64,000 nucleotides of DNA from Hymenobacter latericoloratus (GCF_014199535.1 NZ_JACHNV010000008.1:1-64000), one strand, 5' to 3'. Positions 44,105-52,526 are shown, counted from the stretch's first letter. Notes: a model not told the origin generated them from the sequence alone. Numbers and translations are program-made.

Positions 44105-44217
44105 CGTCATGCCTGATCTGGCGTCCGCTTGCCGAAGCATCTCTACCGAGACTAATCAAAAGAGTTAGCAGTGAGGCAGAGATGCTTCGGCAAGCGGACG
44201 CCAGATCAGGCATGACG
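44105..44217. repeat. Inverted repeat with perfect 40-bp arms
   Basis: Bases 44105-44144 and 44178-44217 are exact inverted copies around a 33-base loop. The element fills nearly the whole gap between the DMT transporter start and the dus stop. Arms of CGTCATGCCTGATCTGGCGT type with fully matched ends look like a recently moved or gene-converted palindromic element. Confidence 0.8.
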
Positions 44218-44230
44218 TTCTGGAGAATTT

Positions 44231-45220
44231 CTACCCCACCAGCACGGGCTCGGCGGCAATGATTTCGTCCATGATGGCGTGGATTTCCGCCGGGTCGTTG
44301 CTGTCCACGAGGCGGGTGCGCCACTGGCGGGCGCCTTCCAGGCCGCGGAAATACTGGGCGTAGTGGCGGCGCATCTCGAAAATGCCGGCCCGCGGGCCCT
44401 TCCACTCTAAGCTTTTCTCGAAGTGCATGCGGCAGGCCTGCACCCGCTCTTCCACGGTGGGCGGGGGTAGCAGCTGGCCGGTAGCAGCGTAGTGCTTCAC
44501 TTCCCGAAAAATCCAGGGGTAGCCAATGGCGGCCCGGCCAATCATCACTCCGTCCACGCCGTAGCGGTTTTTGTACTCTACCGCCTTCTGGGGCGAGTCG
44601 ATATCACCGTTGCCGAAGATGGGGATTTTGATGCGCGGATTGTTTTTGATGCGGCCAATCAGCTCCCAGTCGGCCTCACCCTTGTACATCTGCACGCGGG
44701 TGCGGCCGTGCACCGTGAGGGCCTCAATGCCGATATCCTGCAGACGCTCAGCTACGTCCTCTACGTTTTTGGTCGAGTCGTCCCAGCCCAGGCGGGTTTT
44801 TACCGTTACGGGCAGGTGAGTATTCTTCACCACGGCGGCCGTCATTTCCACCATTTTGGGAATGTCGCGGAGCAGGGCCGCGCCGGCGCCCCGGCAGGCC
44901 ACCTGCTTCACGGGACAGCCGTAGTTGATGTCGATCAGGTCGGGGCCGGCTTCGGTGCTGATGCGGGCGCACTCGCCCATGGTCTCTACATCGGAGCCGA
45001 AGAGCTGAATCCCGATGGGCCGCTCGTAGTCGAACACGTCGAGCTTCTGGCGGCTTTTAGCGGCCGCCCGGATCAGGCCTTCCGAGGAAATAAACTCGGT
45101 GTACATCAAATCAGCCCCACCCTGCTTGCACACGGCCCGGAACGGCGGGTCCGACACGTCCTCCATGGGCGCGAGCAGCAAAGGGAAATCGGGCAGGGCA
45201 ATGTTGCGGATGTGTACCAC
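44231..45220 (-). CDS. dusB: tRNA-dihydrouridine synthase
   Basis: A 329-residue Dus enzyme that reduces uridines in the tRNA D loop using FMN and NADPH. FMN-binding starts with LLLAPMEDVSDPPFR. The catalytic cysteine is Cys102 in INYGCPVKQV. The phosphate site is IPIFGNGDIDS, with GVMIGRAAIGYPWIF after it. The sequence is of the DusB type typical of most bacteria. The ATG at 45220 is 25 bases after a TAAATTTG promoter box. Confidence 0.92.
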   Translation of the reverse strand: MVHIRNIALPDFPLLLAPMEDVSDPPFRAVCKQGGADLMYTEFISSEGLIRAAAKSRQKLDVFDYERPIGIQLFGSDVETMGECARISTEAGPDLIDINYGCPVKQVACRGAGAALLRDIPKMVEMTAAVVKNTHLPVTVKTRLGWDDSTKNVEDVAERLQDIGIEALTVHGRTRVQMYKGEADWELIGRIKNNPRIKIPIFGNGDIDSPQKAVEYKNRYGVDGVMIGRAAIGYPWIFREVKHYAATGQLLPPPTVEERVQACRMHFEKSLEWKGPRAGIFEMRRHYAQYFRGLEGARQWRTRLVDSNDPAEIHAIMDEIIAAEPVLVG

Positions 45221-45244
45221 GGCAGTCTATTCTAGTATTTTGCG

Positions 45245-45252
45245 CAAATTTA
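45245..45252 (-). promoter_or_regulatory. TAnnTTTG promoter box for dus
   Basis: Minus-strand TAAATTTG, a full match, 25 bases before the ATG at 45220; the leader would be under 20 bases. Confidence 0.6.
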
Positions 45253-45379
45253 CGAACTGTATCAGGGACTTGGGGACTTCGGGCCTTGGTTGACGTTCAA
45301 CAAATACAACATCTGTAATAGCGCTTCAGCCAAAATTCCCCGCTCCTGTAATTCCCAAGCCCCAAGACCCCAATCCAAT

Positions 45380-46408
45380 ATGAAAGGTTTCGTCTCCAGC
45401 CGGTTGCACCCCCTCGCCAACCTCGGCCTGCTCGTCGTCCTGCTGGTGGCCACCTTCAGCCTTTCCATGCTGCTCATTGCTATTGCCAGCAACCTGTTTT
45501 TTGGGGTTGGGCTCATGGAGCTAGGCAATGTAACCCAGCGGCCCGCCGACTACCCCAACGGGTGGGGCGTATCGATGCTGAGCCAGGGCCTGCTGCTGCT
45601 GGGCGCCTTCGGGGGCGCGGCGGTGGCCTTCATCGTGCTGACGGGCAACCGGATGCTCGACTATGTGGCGCCCCGCCGGCCGGTTGCAGGGCAGTGGTTG
45701 CTACTGGCTGCTGGCCTCATTGTGCTGAGCCTGCCGGTGATGTCGGCCCTGATTGCCTGGAACGCTAGCTGGGATTTGCCGGAGTGGATGCTGTTGAAAG
45801 AGGAGCAGGCTAAAAACACGCTGAAAGTCCTGACCAACTTTTCCTCGCCTCTGCGCCTGGTTATTGGGCTGCTGGTGATGGCCGTGGTGCCGGCCGTCAG
45901 CGAGGAGCTGTTTTTCCGGGGCGTGCTGCAGCGCAACCTGGTGCAGTGGGCCGGGCGGCACGCCGGCATCTGGCTGGCGGCGGCCGTGTTCAGTGCCGCG
46001 CACTTTCAGTTTCAGGGCTTTGTGCCGCGCTTTGTGCTGGGCCTGGTACTGGGCTACCTCTATGAGTGGAGCGGCAACATTCTGGTGCCTATGGCAGCGC
46101 ATTTCGCCCAGAACGCCTTTCAGCTGGGCCTGCTTTACAATGCCCAGCACCAGTGGACAGCTTCTGACTTCGATCCGGACTCCACCGAGAGTCTGCCTTG
46201 GTACCTGGTAATGGCCTCGCTGGTCATTTGCACCGCTATTCTCTGGCTGCTTTACCGTCAGATGCAGCAACCTGGCCGCCATGAGTTACCCACGAAGCTG
46301 CGAACCTTGGGTGGCGCCGGCGTGGCCGTGCGCGCCCCCGGGCCCGACGTGCCAGCCGCCGCCCGCACCCTCAGCCACGACGGTGTGGATACTACGCGCG
46401 CCGAGTAA
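45380..46408 (+). CDS. CPBP-family intramembrane glutamic protease
   Basis: A 342-residue membrane protein of the CPBP (Abi/Rce1) family with about eight hydrophobic segments. The catalytic motif is SEELFFRGVLQRN (Glu-Glu-x3-Arg), followed by AAVFSAAHFQFQG with the first histidine and PMAAHFAQNAFQ with the second. A soluble tail of about 50 residues follows the last helix. Substrates are unknown; some relatives process prenylated proteins or give bacteriocin immunity. The ATG at 45380 gives a short cytosolic start before helix 1. cdsA follows 66 bases later. Confidence 0.88.
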   Translation: MKGFVSSRLHPLANLGLLVVLLVATFSLSMLLIAIASNLFFGVGLMELGNVTQRPADYPNGWGVSMLSQGLLLLGAFGGAAVAFIVLTGNRMLDYVAPRRPVAGQWLLLAAGLIVLSLPVMSALIAWNASWDLPEWMLLKEEQAKNTLKVLTNFSSPLRLVIGLLVMAVVPAVSEELFFRGVLQRNLVQWAGRHAGIWLAAAVFSAAHFQFQGFVPRFVLGLVLGYLYEWSGNILVPMAAHFAQNAFQLGLLYNAQHQWTASDFDPDSTESLPWYLVMASLVICTAILWLLYRQMQQPGRHELPTKLRTLGGAGVAVRAPGPDVPAAARTLSHDGVDTTRAE

Positions 46409-46474
46409 AACCCCAGGCGCTGGCTCCTGCCTGAACATGTTACTCCCAATTTCGCTCCCCTAAATTTCCCACCG

Positions 46475-47401
46475 GTGTCTGTTTCTCCCGCCCCTACCTC
46501 CCCTGCCACTACTGAGCCTCCGGCCGGCAAGCAGCCCATGTCGAACCTGTCCCAGCGGATACTGTTTGGGGCTATTGGAGCTGTGCTCTTGTTGGGCAGC
46601 GTGCGGTACAGCGCCTGGACGTTCGCGCTGTTCTTCGGGGTAGTCCAGATGCGCATGCTCTGGGAGTTCTACCGCATGATGCGAGAGGTAGGCTACAAGC
46701 CGGCCGCGTTGTTGGGGGGGGGGATTAGTGTTTTGCTGTTTGCGGGGAGCTTCTTTATCAGCTACGTACACGATGTCAAGCCTATTGTAACCGAGGCCTA
46801 TGCTCGCCCCGCTGGTTATGTATTGCTAGGCATTATTCTCCTACTGCCTGTAATCCTCATTCTTCGTGAAATGGCGGCGTGGCCGCGGGAAAACCAGCAG
46901 TTTTCTCCCTTCTCTAACGTAGGCGTGGCGTTGTTGGGGCTACTGTATGTGAGCTTGCCGATGAGCTTGCTGAATGTGCTAGCCTTCACGCCGCAGGGCT
47001 ATGACTACCGCCGCATATTTGCTTTACTACTGCTGGTGTGGTCCTCGGATATCGGGGCCTACGCGGCGGGCAAAACCTTTGGCCGGCACAAGCTGGCGCC
47101 TAAAATCTCGCCCGGCAAAACCTGGGAGGGCGCCATCGGGGGCTTCCTGCTGACTTTGGGCATGGGTTGGGCCCTGGGCTATTTGCTGCCCGAGCTTTCC
47201 CTGACCTATCGCCTGGTGGTGGCGGGCGTAGTAGCCGTATTCGGCCCCCTCGGCGACCTGGCTGAATCCATGCTCAAGCGCAGCGTTGATGTCAAGGACT
47301 CAGGGCGCATTATGCCCGGCCATGGTGGCCTGCTCGACCGGTTCGATGCCTTTCTGTTTATTCTGCCGGTGCTGGCTTTGCTGCAGCTTCTGCTGGGGTA
47401 G
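46475..47401 (+). CDS. cdsA: Phosphatidate cytidylyltransferase
   Basis: A CdsA enzyme making CDP-diacylglycerol from phosphatidate and CTP in the inner membrane. It has about seven helices. The signature lies near the C terminus: SSDIGAYAAGKTFGRHKLAP, SPGKTWEGAIGG, then GDLAESMLKRSVDVKDSG and MPGHGGLLDRFD, including the metal-binding aspartates. The GTG at 46475 gives 308 residues; an ATG at 46538 (MSNLSQRILFG) matches family starts better and may be the true one, since TAAATTTC just before 46475 looks like a promoter box. With psd downstream it serves phospholipid synthesis. Confidence 0.92.
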   Translation: MSVSPAPTSPATTEPPAGKQPMSNLSQRILFGAIGAVLLLGSVRYSAWTFALFFGVVQMRMLWEFYRMMREVGYKPAALLGGGISVLLFAGSFFISYVHDVKPIVTEAYARPAGYVLLGIILLLPVILILREMAAWPRENQQFSPFSNVGVALLGLLYVSLPMSLLNVLAFTPQGYDYRRIFALLLLVWSSDIGAYAAGKTFGRHKLAPKISPGKTWEGAIGGFLLTLGMGWALGYLLPELSLTYRLVVAGVVAVFGPLGDLAESMLKRSVDVKDSGRIMPGHGGLLDRFDAFLFILPVLALLQLLLG

Positions 47402-47452
47402 GCACACCACCACTGCTGGCAGCTTGCGCGTAAGCTTCATTCAAAAAACAAG

Positions 47453-47489
47453 AGCCAGGTAGCCTTTTTGCGGGTTATCTGGCTTTTTG
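47453..47489 (+). terminator. Terminator of cdsA
   Basis: AGCCAGGTA pairs with TATCTGGCT around a loop that contains TTTTT, and the stem is followed by five T. It lies 52 bases after cdsA. The rest of the 347-base gap up to 47748 has a promoter box and no gene. Confidence 0.65.
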
Positions 47490-47655
47490 TCAATAAGAAA
47501 AAAGAGCGGCTGTTCTGGTAAAACTCACAGCCATTCAGGCCAGATGCTGTAAACCTTGCGGCTGGTAGCCCGCCCTTATTGAGAAGATAACGACCGGGTA
47601 AGCACTACCCATATTGCACCCCAAGCGGCCTTCCCCGCGTATGGCATAAACCTAC

Positions 47656-47663
47656 TACCTTTG
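47656..47663 (+). promoter_or_regulatory. TAnnTTTG promoter box for glutamate dehydrogenase
   Basis: TACCTTTG, a full match, 93 bases before the ATG at 47749. The C-rich end of the leader is nearly free of G. Confidence 0.55.
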
Positions 47664-47748
47664 ACCACCCAATTTTTTGTGCGCGGCTGCAGCTCCCACC
47701 GCTTTAGTCGCCAAGTATTTATTCCACCCACCCCAACCCCAACCCCGT

Positions 47749-49038
47749 ATGGCTGCCACCACGGTGTACAAAGAGCCGGCACCCCGCGTTGATGCCGAAA
47801 ATCCCCTGGAATCCATGATGTCGCGTTTCAACGTGGCCACGGAAATCCTCGGGCTTGATGACGAAACCTACAACGTTCTGAAAGCGCCCGACAAGCAGGT
47901 TATCGTGCACATCCCCGTGACGATGGACAACGGTAAGGTGCGCGTGTTTGAGGGCTACCGGGTTGTGCACAACACCATTCTGGGTCCCTCCAAGGGCGGC
48001 ATCCGCTACGATAAGAATGTGCACCTGGACGAGGTGAAGGCCCTGGCCGCCTGGATGACCTGGAAGTGCGCCGTAGTTGACATTCCGTACGGCGGCGCCA
48101 AGGGCGGCATCATCTGCGACCCGACTACCATGAGCGCCGGCGAAATTGAGCGCCTCACCCGGGGCTACACGCTGGCCATGAAGGACGTATTCGGCCCTGA
48201 CCGCGACATTCCGGCCCCCGACATGGGCACCGGCCCCCGCGAAATGGCTTGGCTCATGGACGAGTTCAGCAAGACGGTGGGCGCTACCTCGCCGGCCGTA
48301 GTAACGGGCAAGCCCCTGGTAATGGGTGGCTCGCTGGGCCGCACCGAGGCTACTGGCCGCGGCGTAATGGTATCGGCGCTGGCCGCCATGAAAAAACTGG
48401 GTATGGACCCCGCCCAGACGTCGGCCGTAGTGCAAGGGTTTGGCAACGTGGGCTCCTGGGCCGCCAAACTGCTCTGCGAGAAGGGTGTGAAAATCAAAGG
48501 CGTTTCCGACGTAAGCGGTGCGTACTGGAACGAAGCCGGCATTAACATCGACGAAGCCGTAGCCTACAAGAATGCCCATAAAGGCCGCCTGGATGGCTAC
48601 ACCGGCGCTACCCTGATGGAAAATGCCGACGACCTGCTGCTGGCCGACGTGGACCTGCTGGTGCCCGCCGCCGTGGAAGACGTCATCACGGAGCACAACG
48701 CCCACGCCATCAAGGCTAAGCTGATTGTGGAAGGCGCCAACGGCCCCACGTCGGCTTCCGCCGACCCCATCATCAACGAGAAGGGGATTATGGTGGTGCC
48801 GGATATTCTGGCCAACTCCGGCGGGGTTACGGTATCGTACTTCGAGTGGGTACAGAACCGTCAGGGCTTCAAATGGAGCGAAGACATGGTAACCGAGCGC
48901 GCCGACCGCATCATGACCGAGGCGTTCGAGAAGGTGTACGCTACCTCCCAGAAGTATAACATCCCGATGCGTATTGCCGCCTACGTGGTGGCCATCGACA
49001 AAGTAGCCCAGACCTATAAGTTCCGCGGTGGCTTCTAG
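47749..49038 (+). CDS. gdhA: Glutamate dehydrogenase
   Basis: A 429-residue hexameric-type glutamate dehydrogenase that interconverts glutamate with 2-oxoglutarate and ammonia. The substrate-binding region is GPSKGGIRYDKNVHLDEV, with the catalytic lysine region DIPYGGAKGGI. PAPDMGTGPREMAWLMDEF is also conserved. The nucleotide fold begins VVQGFGNVGSWAAKLL. The cofactor (NAD or NADP) cannot be decided by eye. The ATG at 47749 is supported by the family-like N terminus and by the promoter box upstream. It is the most canonical of the three related dehydrogenases in the window. Confidence 0.93.
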   Translation: MAATTVYKEPAPRVDAENPLESMMSRFNVATEILGLDDETYNVLKAPDKQVIVHIPVTMDNGKVRVFEGYRVVHNTILGPSKGGIRYDKNVHLDEVKALAAWMTWKCAVVDIPYGGAKGGIICDPTTMSAGEIERLTRGYTLAMKDVFGPDRDIPAPDMGTGPREMAWLMDEFSKTVGATSPAVVTGKPLVMGGSLGRTEATGRGVMVSALAAMKKLGMDPAQTSAVVQGFGNVGSWAAKLLCEKGVKIKGVSDVSGAYWNEAGINIDEAVAYKNAHKGRLDGYTGATLMENADDLLLADVDLLVPAAVEDVITEHNAHAIKAKLIVEGANGPTSASADPIINEKGIMVVPDILANSGGVTVSYFEWVQNRQGFKWSEDMVTERADRIMTEAFEKVYATSQKYNIPMRIAAYVVAIDKVAQTYKFRGGF

Positions 49039-49141
49039 GAAAGCAGAGTCCCTGTGTAAAAAATAGTGCGCAAGGCGCTAATCCAACAGTTGGTGCCCTT
49101 CGTATTCGGGTGATATGCCCGGCCCTACTATATTTGTTCGC

Positions 49142-49172
49142 AGATAGCCCGAGCCAGTGGTTCGGGCTATCT
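49142..49172 (+). terminator. Terminator hairpin of gdhA
   Basis: Perfect 11-bp or longer stem, AGATAGCCCGA with its inverse TCGGGCTATCT, around a GCCAGTGGT loop, followed by TTG. Its right arm also supplies the first half of a TATCTTTG promoter box. Confidence 0.6.
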
Positions 49173-49175
49173 TTG
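49168..49175 (+). promoter_or_regulatory. TAnnTTTG promoter box for psd, overlapping a terminator
   Basis: TATCTTTG, a full match, begins inside the right arm of the gdhA hairpin and lies 117 bases before psd. A second match, TATATTTG at 49129-49136, lies just before the hairpin. Confidence 0.5.
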
Positions 49176-49284
49176 TGTAGTTTGGGTGGCAACGGTTTTC
49201 GCGCCGGAGTTGTTAGGCCCGTAGTTATTTTGGAAAAGCGTCTGAATCAGCACCTAACGCCGAATCAGCGCAAATCAGCGATTC

Positions 49285-49965
49285 ATGAAGATCCACAAAG
49301 AAGGACGACGTATTCTGTTCTTTACCCTGCTGGCCCTGCTGGCCGTGAACCTGCTGCTGTTTCGCTACAATGCCGAAAACGACGGATTCAACAAAGTTTT
49401 CGCCGGTGTTTCGGTGCTCGTATTCCTGACGCTGCTGCAGTTTTTTCGCAGCCCCGCCCGGCGCCTGTTCACTCACGAAGACTTGGTAATTGCCCCGGCC
49501 GATGGCAAAGTGGTGGTGATTGAGAACGTGCACGAGCCCGAGTACTTTGATGATGAGCGCAAGCAGATCAGCATCTTCATGTCGCCGATTAACGTGCACA
49601 TCACCCGCAACCCCATTTCGGGCATCGTGCGCTACTTTAAGTACCACCCCGGCAACTATCTGGTGGCCTGGCACCCTAAAAGCAGCACCAAAAACGAGCG
49701 TACCACGGTAGTGGTGGAGTCAGAAGCCGGTCCGTTTGTACTATTCCGCCAGATTGCAGGCGCCATGGCTCGTCGCATTGTGTGGTACGTAAATGAGGGC
49801 GATGAAGTAAGCCAGGGCGAGGAGTTCGGCTTTATCAAGTTCGGCTCCCGCGTGGATATTTTCGTGCCCCTGGATACGGAAGTGAAAGTGCAGATTGGCG
49901 AGAAGGTAAAAGGCGGCCAGACCGTTATTGCCCAGCTCAAAACCAATGCCCCATCCATCTTCTAG
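49285..49965 (+). CDS. psd: Phosphatidylserine decarboxylase family protein
   Basis: A 226-residue short-type phosphatidylserine decarboxylase, which makes phosphatidylethanolamine. Two N-terminal hydrophobic segments (about 9-26 and 38-53) anchor it. The core has VIAPADGKVVVIENV, SIFMSPINVHITRNPISG and the self-cleavage region FGFIKFGSRVDIFVP, where the Gly-Ser bond is cut and Ser becomes the pyruvoyl group. In short types the motif is FGS instead of LGST. A repeat-like G-poor text (AATCAGCGCAAATCAGCGATTC) with two CAGCG words precedes the ATG. A terminator follows. Confidence 0.92.
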   Translation: MKIHKEGRRILFFTLLALLAVNLLLFRYNAENDGFNKVFAGVSVLVFLTLLQFFRSPARRLFTHEDLVIAPADGKVVVIENVHEPEYFDDERKQISIFMSPINVHITRNPISGIVRYFKYHPGNYLVAWHPKSSTKNERTTVVVESEAGPFVLFRQIAGAMARRIVWYVNEGDEVSQGEEFGFIKFGSRVDIFVPLDTEVKVQIGEKVKGGQTVIAQLKTNAPSIF

Positions 49966-49981
49966 AGCCGCTGATTAAAGT

Positions 49982-50024
49982 AAAAAGCCGGCGTCCTGCT
50001 AGTGTAGCGGGGCGCCGGCTTTTT
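49982..50024. terminator. Bidirectional terminator after psd
   Basis: AAAAAGCCGGCG (49982-49993) pairs with CGCCGGCTTTTT (50013-50024). It lies between convergent psd and the reductase gene and has A and T runs at both ends. Confidence 0.8.
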
Positions 50025-50042
50025 CTTGAGAACGAGTTTTTC

Positions 50043-50624
50043 CTACCCCGCTACGGAAGCCGAAGGGAGGGCACCGGCAGCCTGCGGGGCAGTAGCCGCG
50101 GCAGAAAGTTGGTAGTGTAGCAGCGTAGTGCCATCGGGCCAGGTTTGGGTTTTTTGCAGAGCCAGGGGGCGGGGGCGGGGTTGCTCCCGCCACAGCGGAA
50201 TGCCGGAACCCAGCAACTGCGGCACAATAAACAGCATCAGCTCATCAATCAGGCCGGCGGCCAGCAGTGGCGCAGCTAGCGTACTGCCCCCAATCAGCCA
50301 GATGGTGTCACCGGCCTCGCGCTTTAGCTGCGCCACAAACCGGACCGGGTCCTCGGTGATGAAGTGCACGGAGGGATGGGCCGGCCCGGTGGGTGGGCGG
50401 TGCGTGAACACGTAGTTGGTGAGGGTAGGGTAGGGCCACTCGCCAAACGTGAGCACCTGCTCGTAGGTGGCACGGCCGAGCAGGGTAGCGTCGGCCGTAG
50501 CCAAGAAGTTGGCGTAGCCGTAATCTTCGCCCGGGGGCGGGGTCGGCAGCCATTCGACGGAGCCGTCGGGCGAGGCGATATAGCCATCGAGGCTCGTAGC
50601 AATGTATAAAACTACTTTACGCAT
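50043..50624 (-). CDS. Dihydrofolate reductase-like (RibD C-terminal fold) protein
   Basis: A 193-residue protein of the YyaP/RibD C-terminal type. It starts MRKVVLYIATSLDGYIASPDG, as is typical, and has TLLGRATYEQVLTFGEWPY and the NADPH-binding DTIWLIGGSTLAAPLLAAGL. Members are small reductases of unclear substrate and are not true folate enzymes. The tail of about 25 residues is Ala-rich. The ATG at 50624 is set by the family start; the longer frame to 50693 adds residues unlike it. The gene converges with psd. Confidence 0.88.
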   Translation of the reverse strand: MRKVVLYIATSLDGYIASPDGSVEWLPTPPPGEDYGYANFLATADATLLGRATYEQVLTFGEWPYPTLTNYVFTHRPPTGPAHPSVHFITEDPVRFVAQLKREAGDTIWLIGGSTLAAPLLAAGLIDELMLFIVPQLLGSGIPLWREQPRPRPLALQKTQTWPDGTTLLHYQLSAAATAPQAAGALPSASVAG

Positions 50625-50733
50625 GGGTGGGGGTGGAGTGGGTTCGGGTTGTGCGAAGTAAGTTAAGGGCTCAGGACTTCTGATGCACCACACGCCAACA
50701 CTTTATGCCCGGCTTCCTACCCCGGTCCCGCTG

Positions 50734-51216
50734 CTAAAACCACCCGGCTACCAGCGGCATCAACTGCTCCAGGGCCTGCTGGTCGTCGTGGTCGAAGTCG
50801 TTGAGCTGGTCGCTGTCCACGTCCAGCACGGCCACTACTTGCCCGTCTTTGAGCACCGGCACCACTATTTCCGACTTGGAGTCGGAGCTGCAGGCAATGT
50901 GGCCGGGAAACTGCTCCACGTCGGGCACCAGCACCGTAGCGGCCTGCTCCCAGCTGGTGCCGCACACGCCCTTGCCGCGCCGGATGCGGGTGCAGGCAAT
51001 CGGCCCCTGGAACGGGCCCAGCACCAGCTCGTCGTCTTTCACCAGGTAGAAGCCCACCCAGAAAAAGCCAAACGCCTGCCGCAGGGCGGCCACCGTATTG
51101 GAGAGGTTGGCTATCAGATCCGGCTCGCCGGAGGTCAGGGCCTCAATCTGGGGTAGGAGCTGGCGGTATTGCTCGGCTTTGGTAAGGGTAGTATCGAGGT
51201 GAAGTTCTTCGGCCAT
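50734..51216 (-). CDS. Free methionine-(R)-sulfoxide reductase (GAF domain)
   Basis: A 160-residue single GAF-domain protein that repairs free Met-R-sulfoxide. The three redox cysteines are Cys75, Cys85 (GKGVCGTSWE) and Cys109 (FPGHIACSSDSKSE). Their spacing of 10 and 24 residues equals that of the E. coli enzyme (84, 94, 118). The C terminus VLDVDSDQLNDFD completes the GAF fold. The ATG at 51216 is the family start; the upstream frame is translated repeat DNA. It lies downstream of ribD on the same strand but has its own promoter box at 51301-51308. Confidence 0.92.
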   Translation of the reverse strand: MAEELHLDTTLTKAEQYRQLLPQIEALTSGEPDLIANLSNTVAALRQAFGFFWVGFYLVKDDELVLGPFQGPIACTRIRRGKGVCGTSWEQAATVLVPDVEQFPGHIACSSDSKSEIVVPVLKDGQVVAVLDVDSDQLNDFDHDDQQALEQLMPLVAGWF

Positions 51217-51393
51217 GTGGAAGTGAGAGGGGTGATGAGGTGAAAAGTGAATGGTACTGGGTAACAGGTGAAAAGTGAAAGGGATGGGGGATGTGGGCAG
51301 CAAAAGTACAAGGCAGTGCTTTCGGTTCCTCAGTCACTTCTTTATCACCATTTCCTCCTGTCACGATTCACCTCCTCACCTGTCACGATTCAC
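51217..51393. repeat. Word-repeat dyad between ribD and the fRMsr gene
   Basis: On the plus strand the left part has repeated GGTGAAAAGTGAA words and the right part repeated TGTCACGATTCACCTCCT words, which pair as inverted copies. The right arm reaches the stop codon of ribD, and on the minus strand the left arm is the leader of the fRMsr gene, with almost no G. Confidence 0.65.
51301..51308 (-). promoter_or_regulatory. TAnnTTTG promoter box for the fRMsr gene
   Basis: Minus-strand TACTTTTG lies in the loop of the repeat dyad, 85 bases before the ATG at 51216. Confidence 0.55.
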
Positions 51394-52436
51394 TTTAAGT
51401 ACACAAACACTTCATCTTCGCCCAGCCGGAATTGCTCATGCAGCCCGGTGAGGCCGATGTGGGGGGCCGCCACGCCGCCACCCAGCCGGCGGGCGCTGCG
51501 AATGACGCGGGCTTCGTCCCAGAGCCCATCTTTCAGCAGGGAGTTGAGCACCGTCGGGCCGCCCTCTACCAGCACTGACTGTACCTGCTGCTGCTGCAGG
51601 CTCTGCAGAATCTGCGGAAATAAATCCTCCGCCTGTGAAAGGGTGGTGAACGTGAGGTTATCCTTGGAGGCTCGCTCCCGATAGGTATACACAATGGTGG
51701 GCTGGCTACCATCGAAGAGGTGATGGGTTGGCGGCAGGCTCAGGTTTTTGTCGATGACGAGGCGGATGGGGTCGGGGCCGGGCCACTCGCGCACGTTCAG
51801 GCGCGGGTTGTCGTGCAGGGCCGTGCGCGTGCCCACCAGAATGGCGTGCTCCTCAGCGCGCCACTGGTGCACGGCTAAGCGGGCCAGCTCGCCGCTGATG
51901 GCTACCGGCTGAAAGTATGGTCCCGCCAAGTAGCCATCGGCGGTTTCAGCCCACTTCAGCACCACGTAGGGCCGCTGCTGCTCCTGAAACGTGAAAAACC
52001 GCCGGTTCAGCCAGCGGCCTTCCGCCTCCAGCACGCCGGTTTCAACTTGAATTCCGGCCTCCCGTAGTCTGGCAATGCCGCGGCCCGCTACCAAGGGGTT
52101 GGGGTCAAGATTGCAGATAACTACTTCCGCTACCTGCTTTTCAATGAGCAAGTCGGCGCAGGGTGGCGTTTTGCCGAAGTGGGAGCAGGGCTCCAGCGTC
52201 ACGTACACGCGGCTTTGGGACAGCAGGTGCGGCTCCGTTACCGCCGCCACGGCATTCACCTCGGCGTGCGGGCCGCCATACTGCCGGTGCCACCCTTCGC
52301 CCAGAATGCGGTCCTCGTGGGTGATAACACAGCCCACCAGCGGATTAGGCCGGGTGTGGCCCTCGCCCAGCCGGGCCAGGTCCAGGGCGCGGCGCATCAT
52401 CAGGTGGTCGAAGCTGGAGGAAGAAGCGGTTGGCAT
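51390..52436 (-). CDS. ribD: Riboflavin biosynthesis deaminase/reductase RibD
   Basis: A 348-residue bifunctional enzyme of riboflavin synthesis. The N-terminal deaminase (about 1-145) has the zinc motifs HAEVNAV and PCSHFGKTPPC. The C-terminal reductase (about 150-348) has AETADGYLA, GTRTALHDNPRLNVR and VLVEGGPTVLNSLL. The ATG at 52436 (MPTASSSSFDHLMMRRAL) is the right start; a longer frame to 53201 runs across the divergent prmC gene. No other rib gene is in the window. Its stop lies in the repeat dyad 51217-51393. Confidence 0.94.
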   Translation of the reverse strand: MPTASSSSFDHLMMRRALDLARLGEGHTRPNPLVGCVITHEDRILGEGWHRQYGGPHAEVNAVAAVTEPHLLSQSRVYVTLEPCSHFGKTPPCADLLIEKQVAEVVICNLDPNPLVAGRGIARLREAGIQVETGVLEAEGRWLNRRFFTFQEQQRPYVVLKWAETADGYLAGPYFQPVAISGELARLAVHQWRAEEHAILVGTRTALHDNPRLNVREWPGPDPIRLVIDKNLSLPPTHHLFDGSQPTIVYTYRERASKDNLTFTTLSQAEDLFPQILQSLQQQQVQSVLVEGGPTVLNSLLKDGLWDEARVIRSARRLGGGVAAPHIGLTGLHEQFRLGEDEVFVYLK

Positions 52437-52526
52437 AAGCGGGTGGGTAGAGGTAGGCGGGCAGGCAGTGAAGATACAGCTCCCCGCGAAACCGGCGCCC
52501 GGCTCGAACCCCAGTCTGCGCTGTCG

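Noticed and set aside
51217..51393. Possible CRISPR-like array because of repeated words
   Set aside because: The words are short, unevenly spaced and inverted around a centre; there are no unique spacers of equal size and no cas genes.
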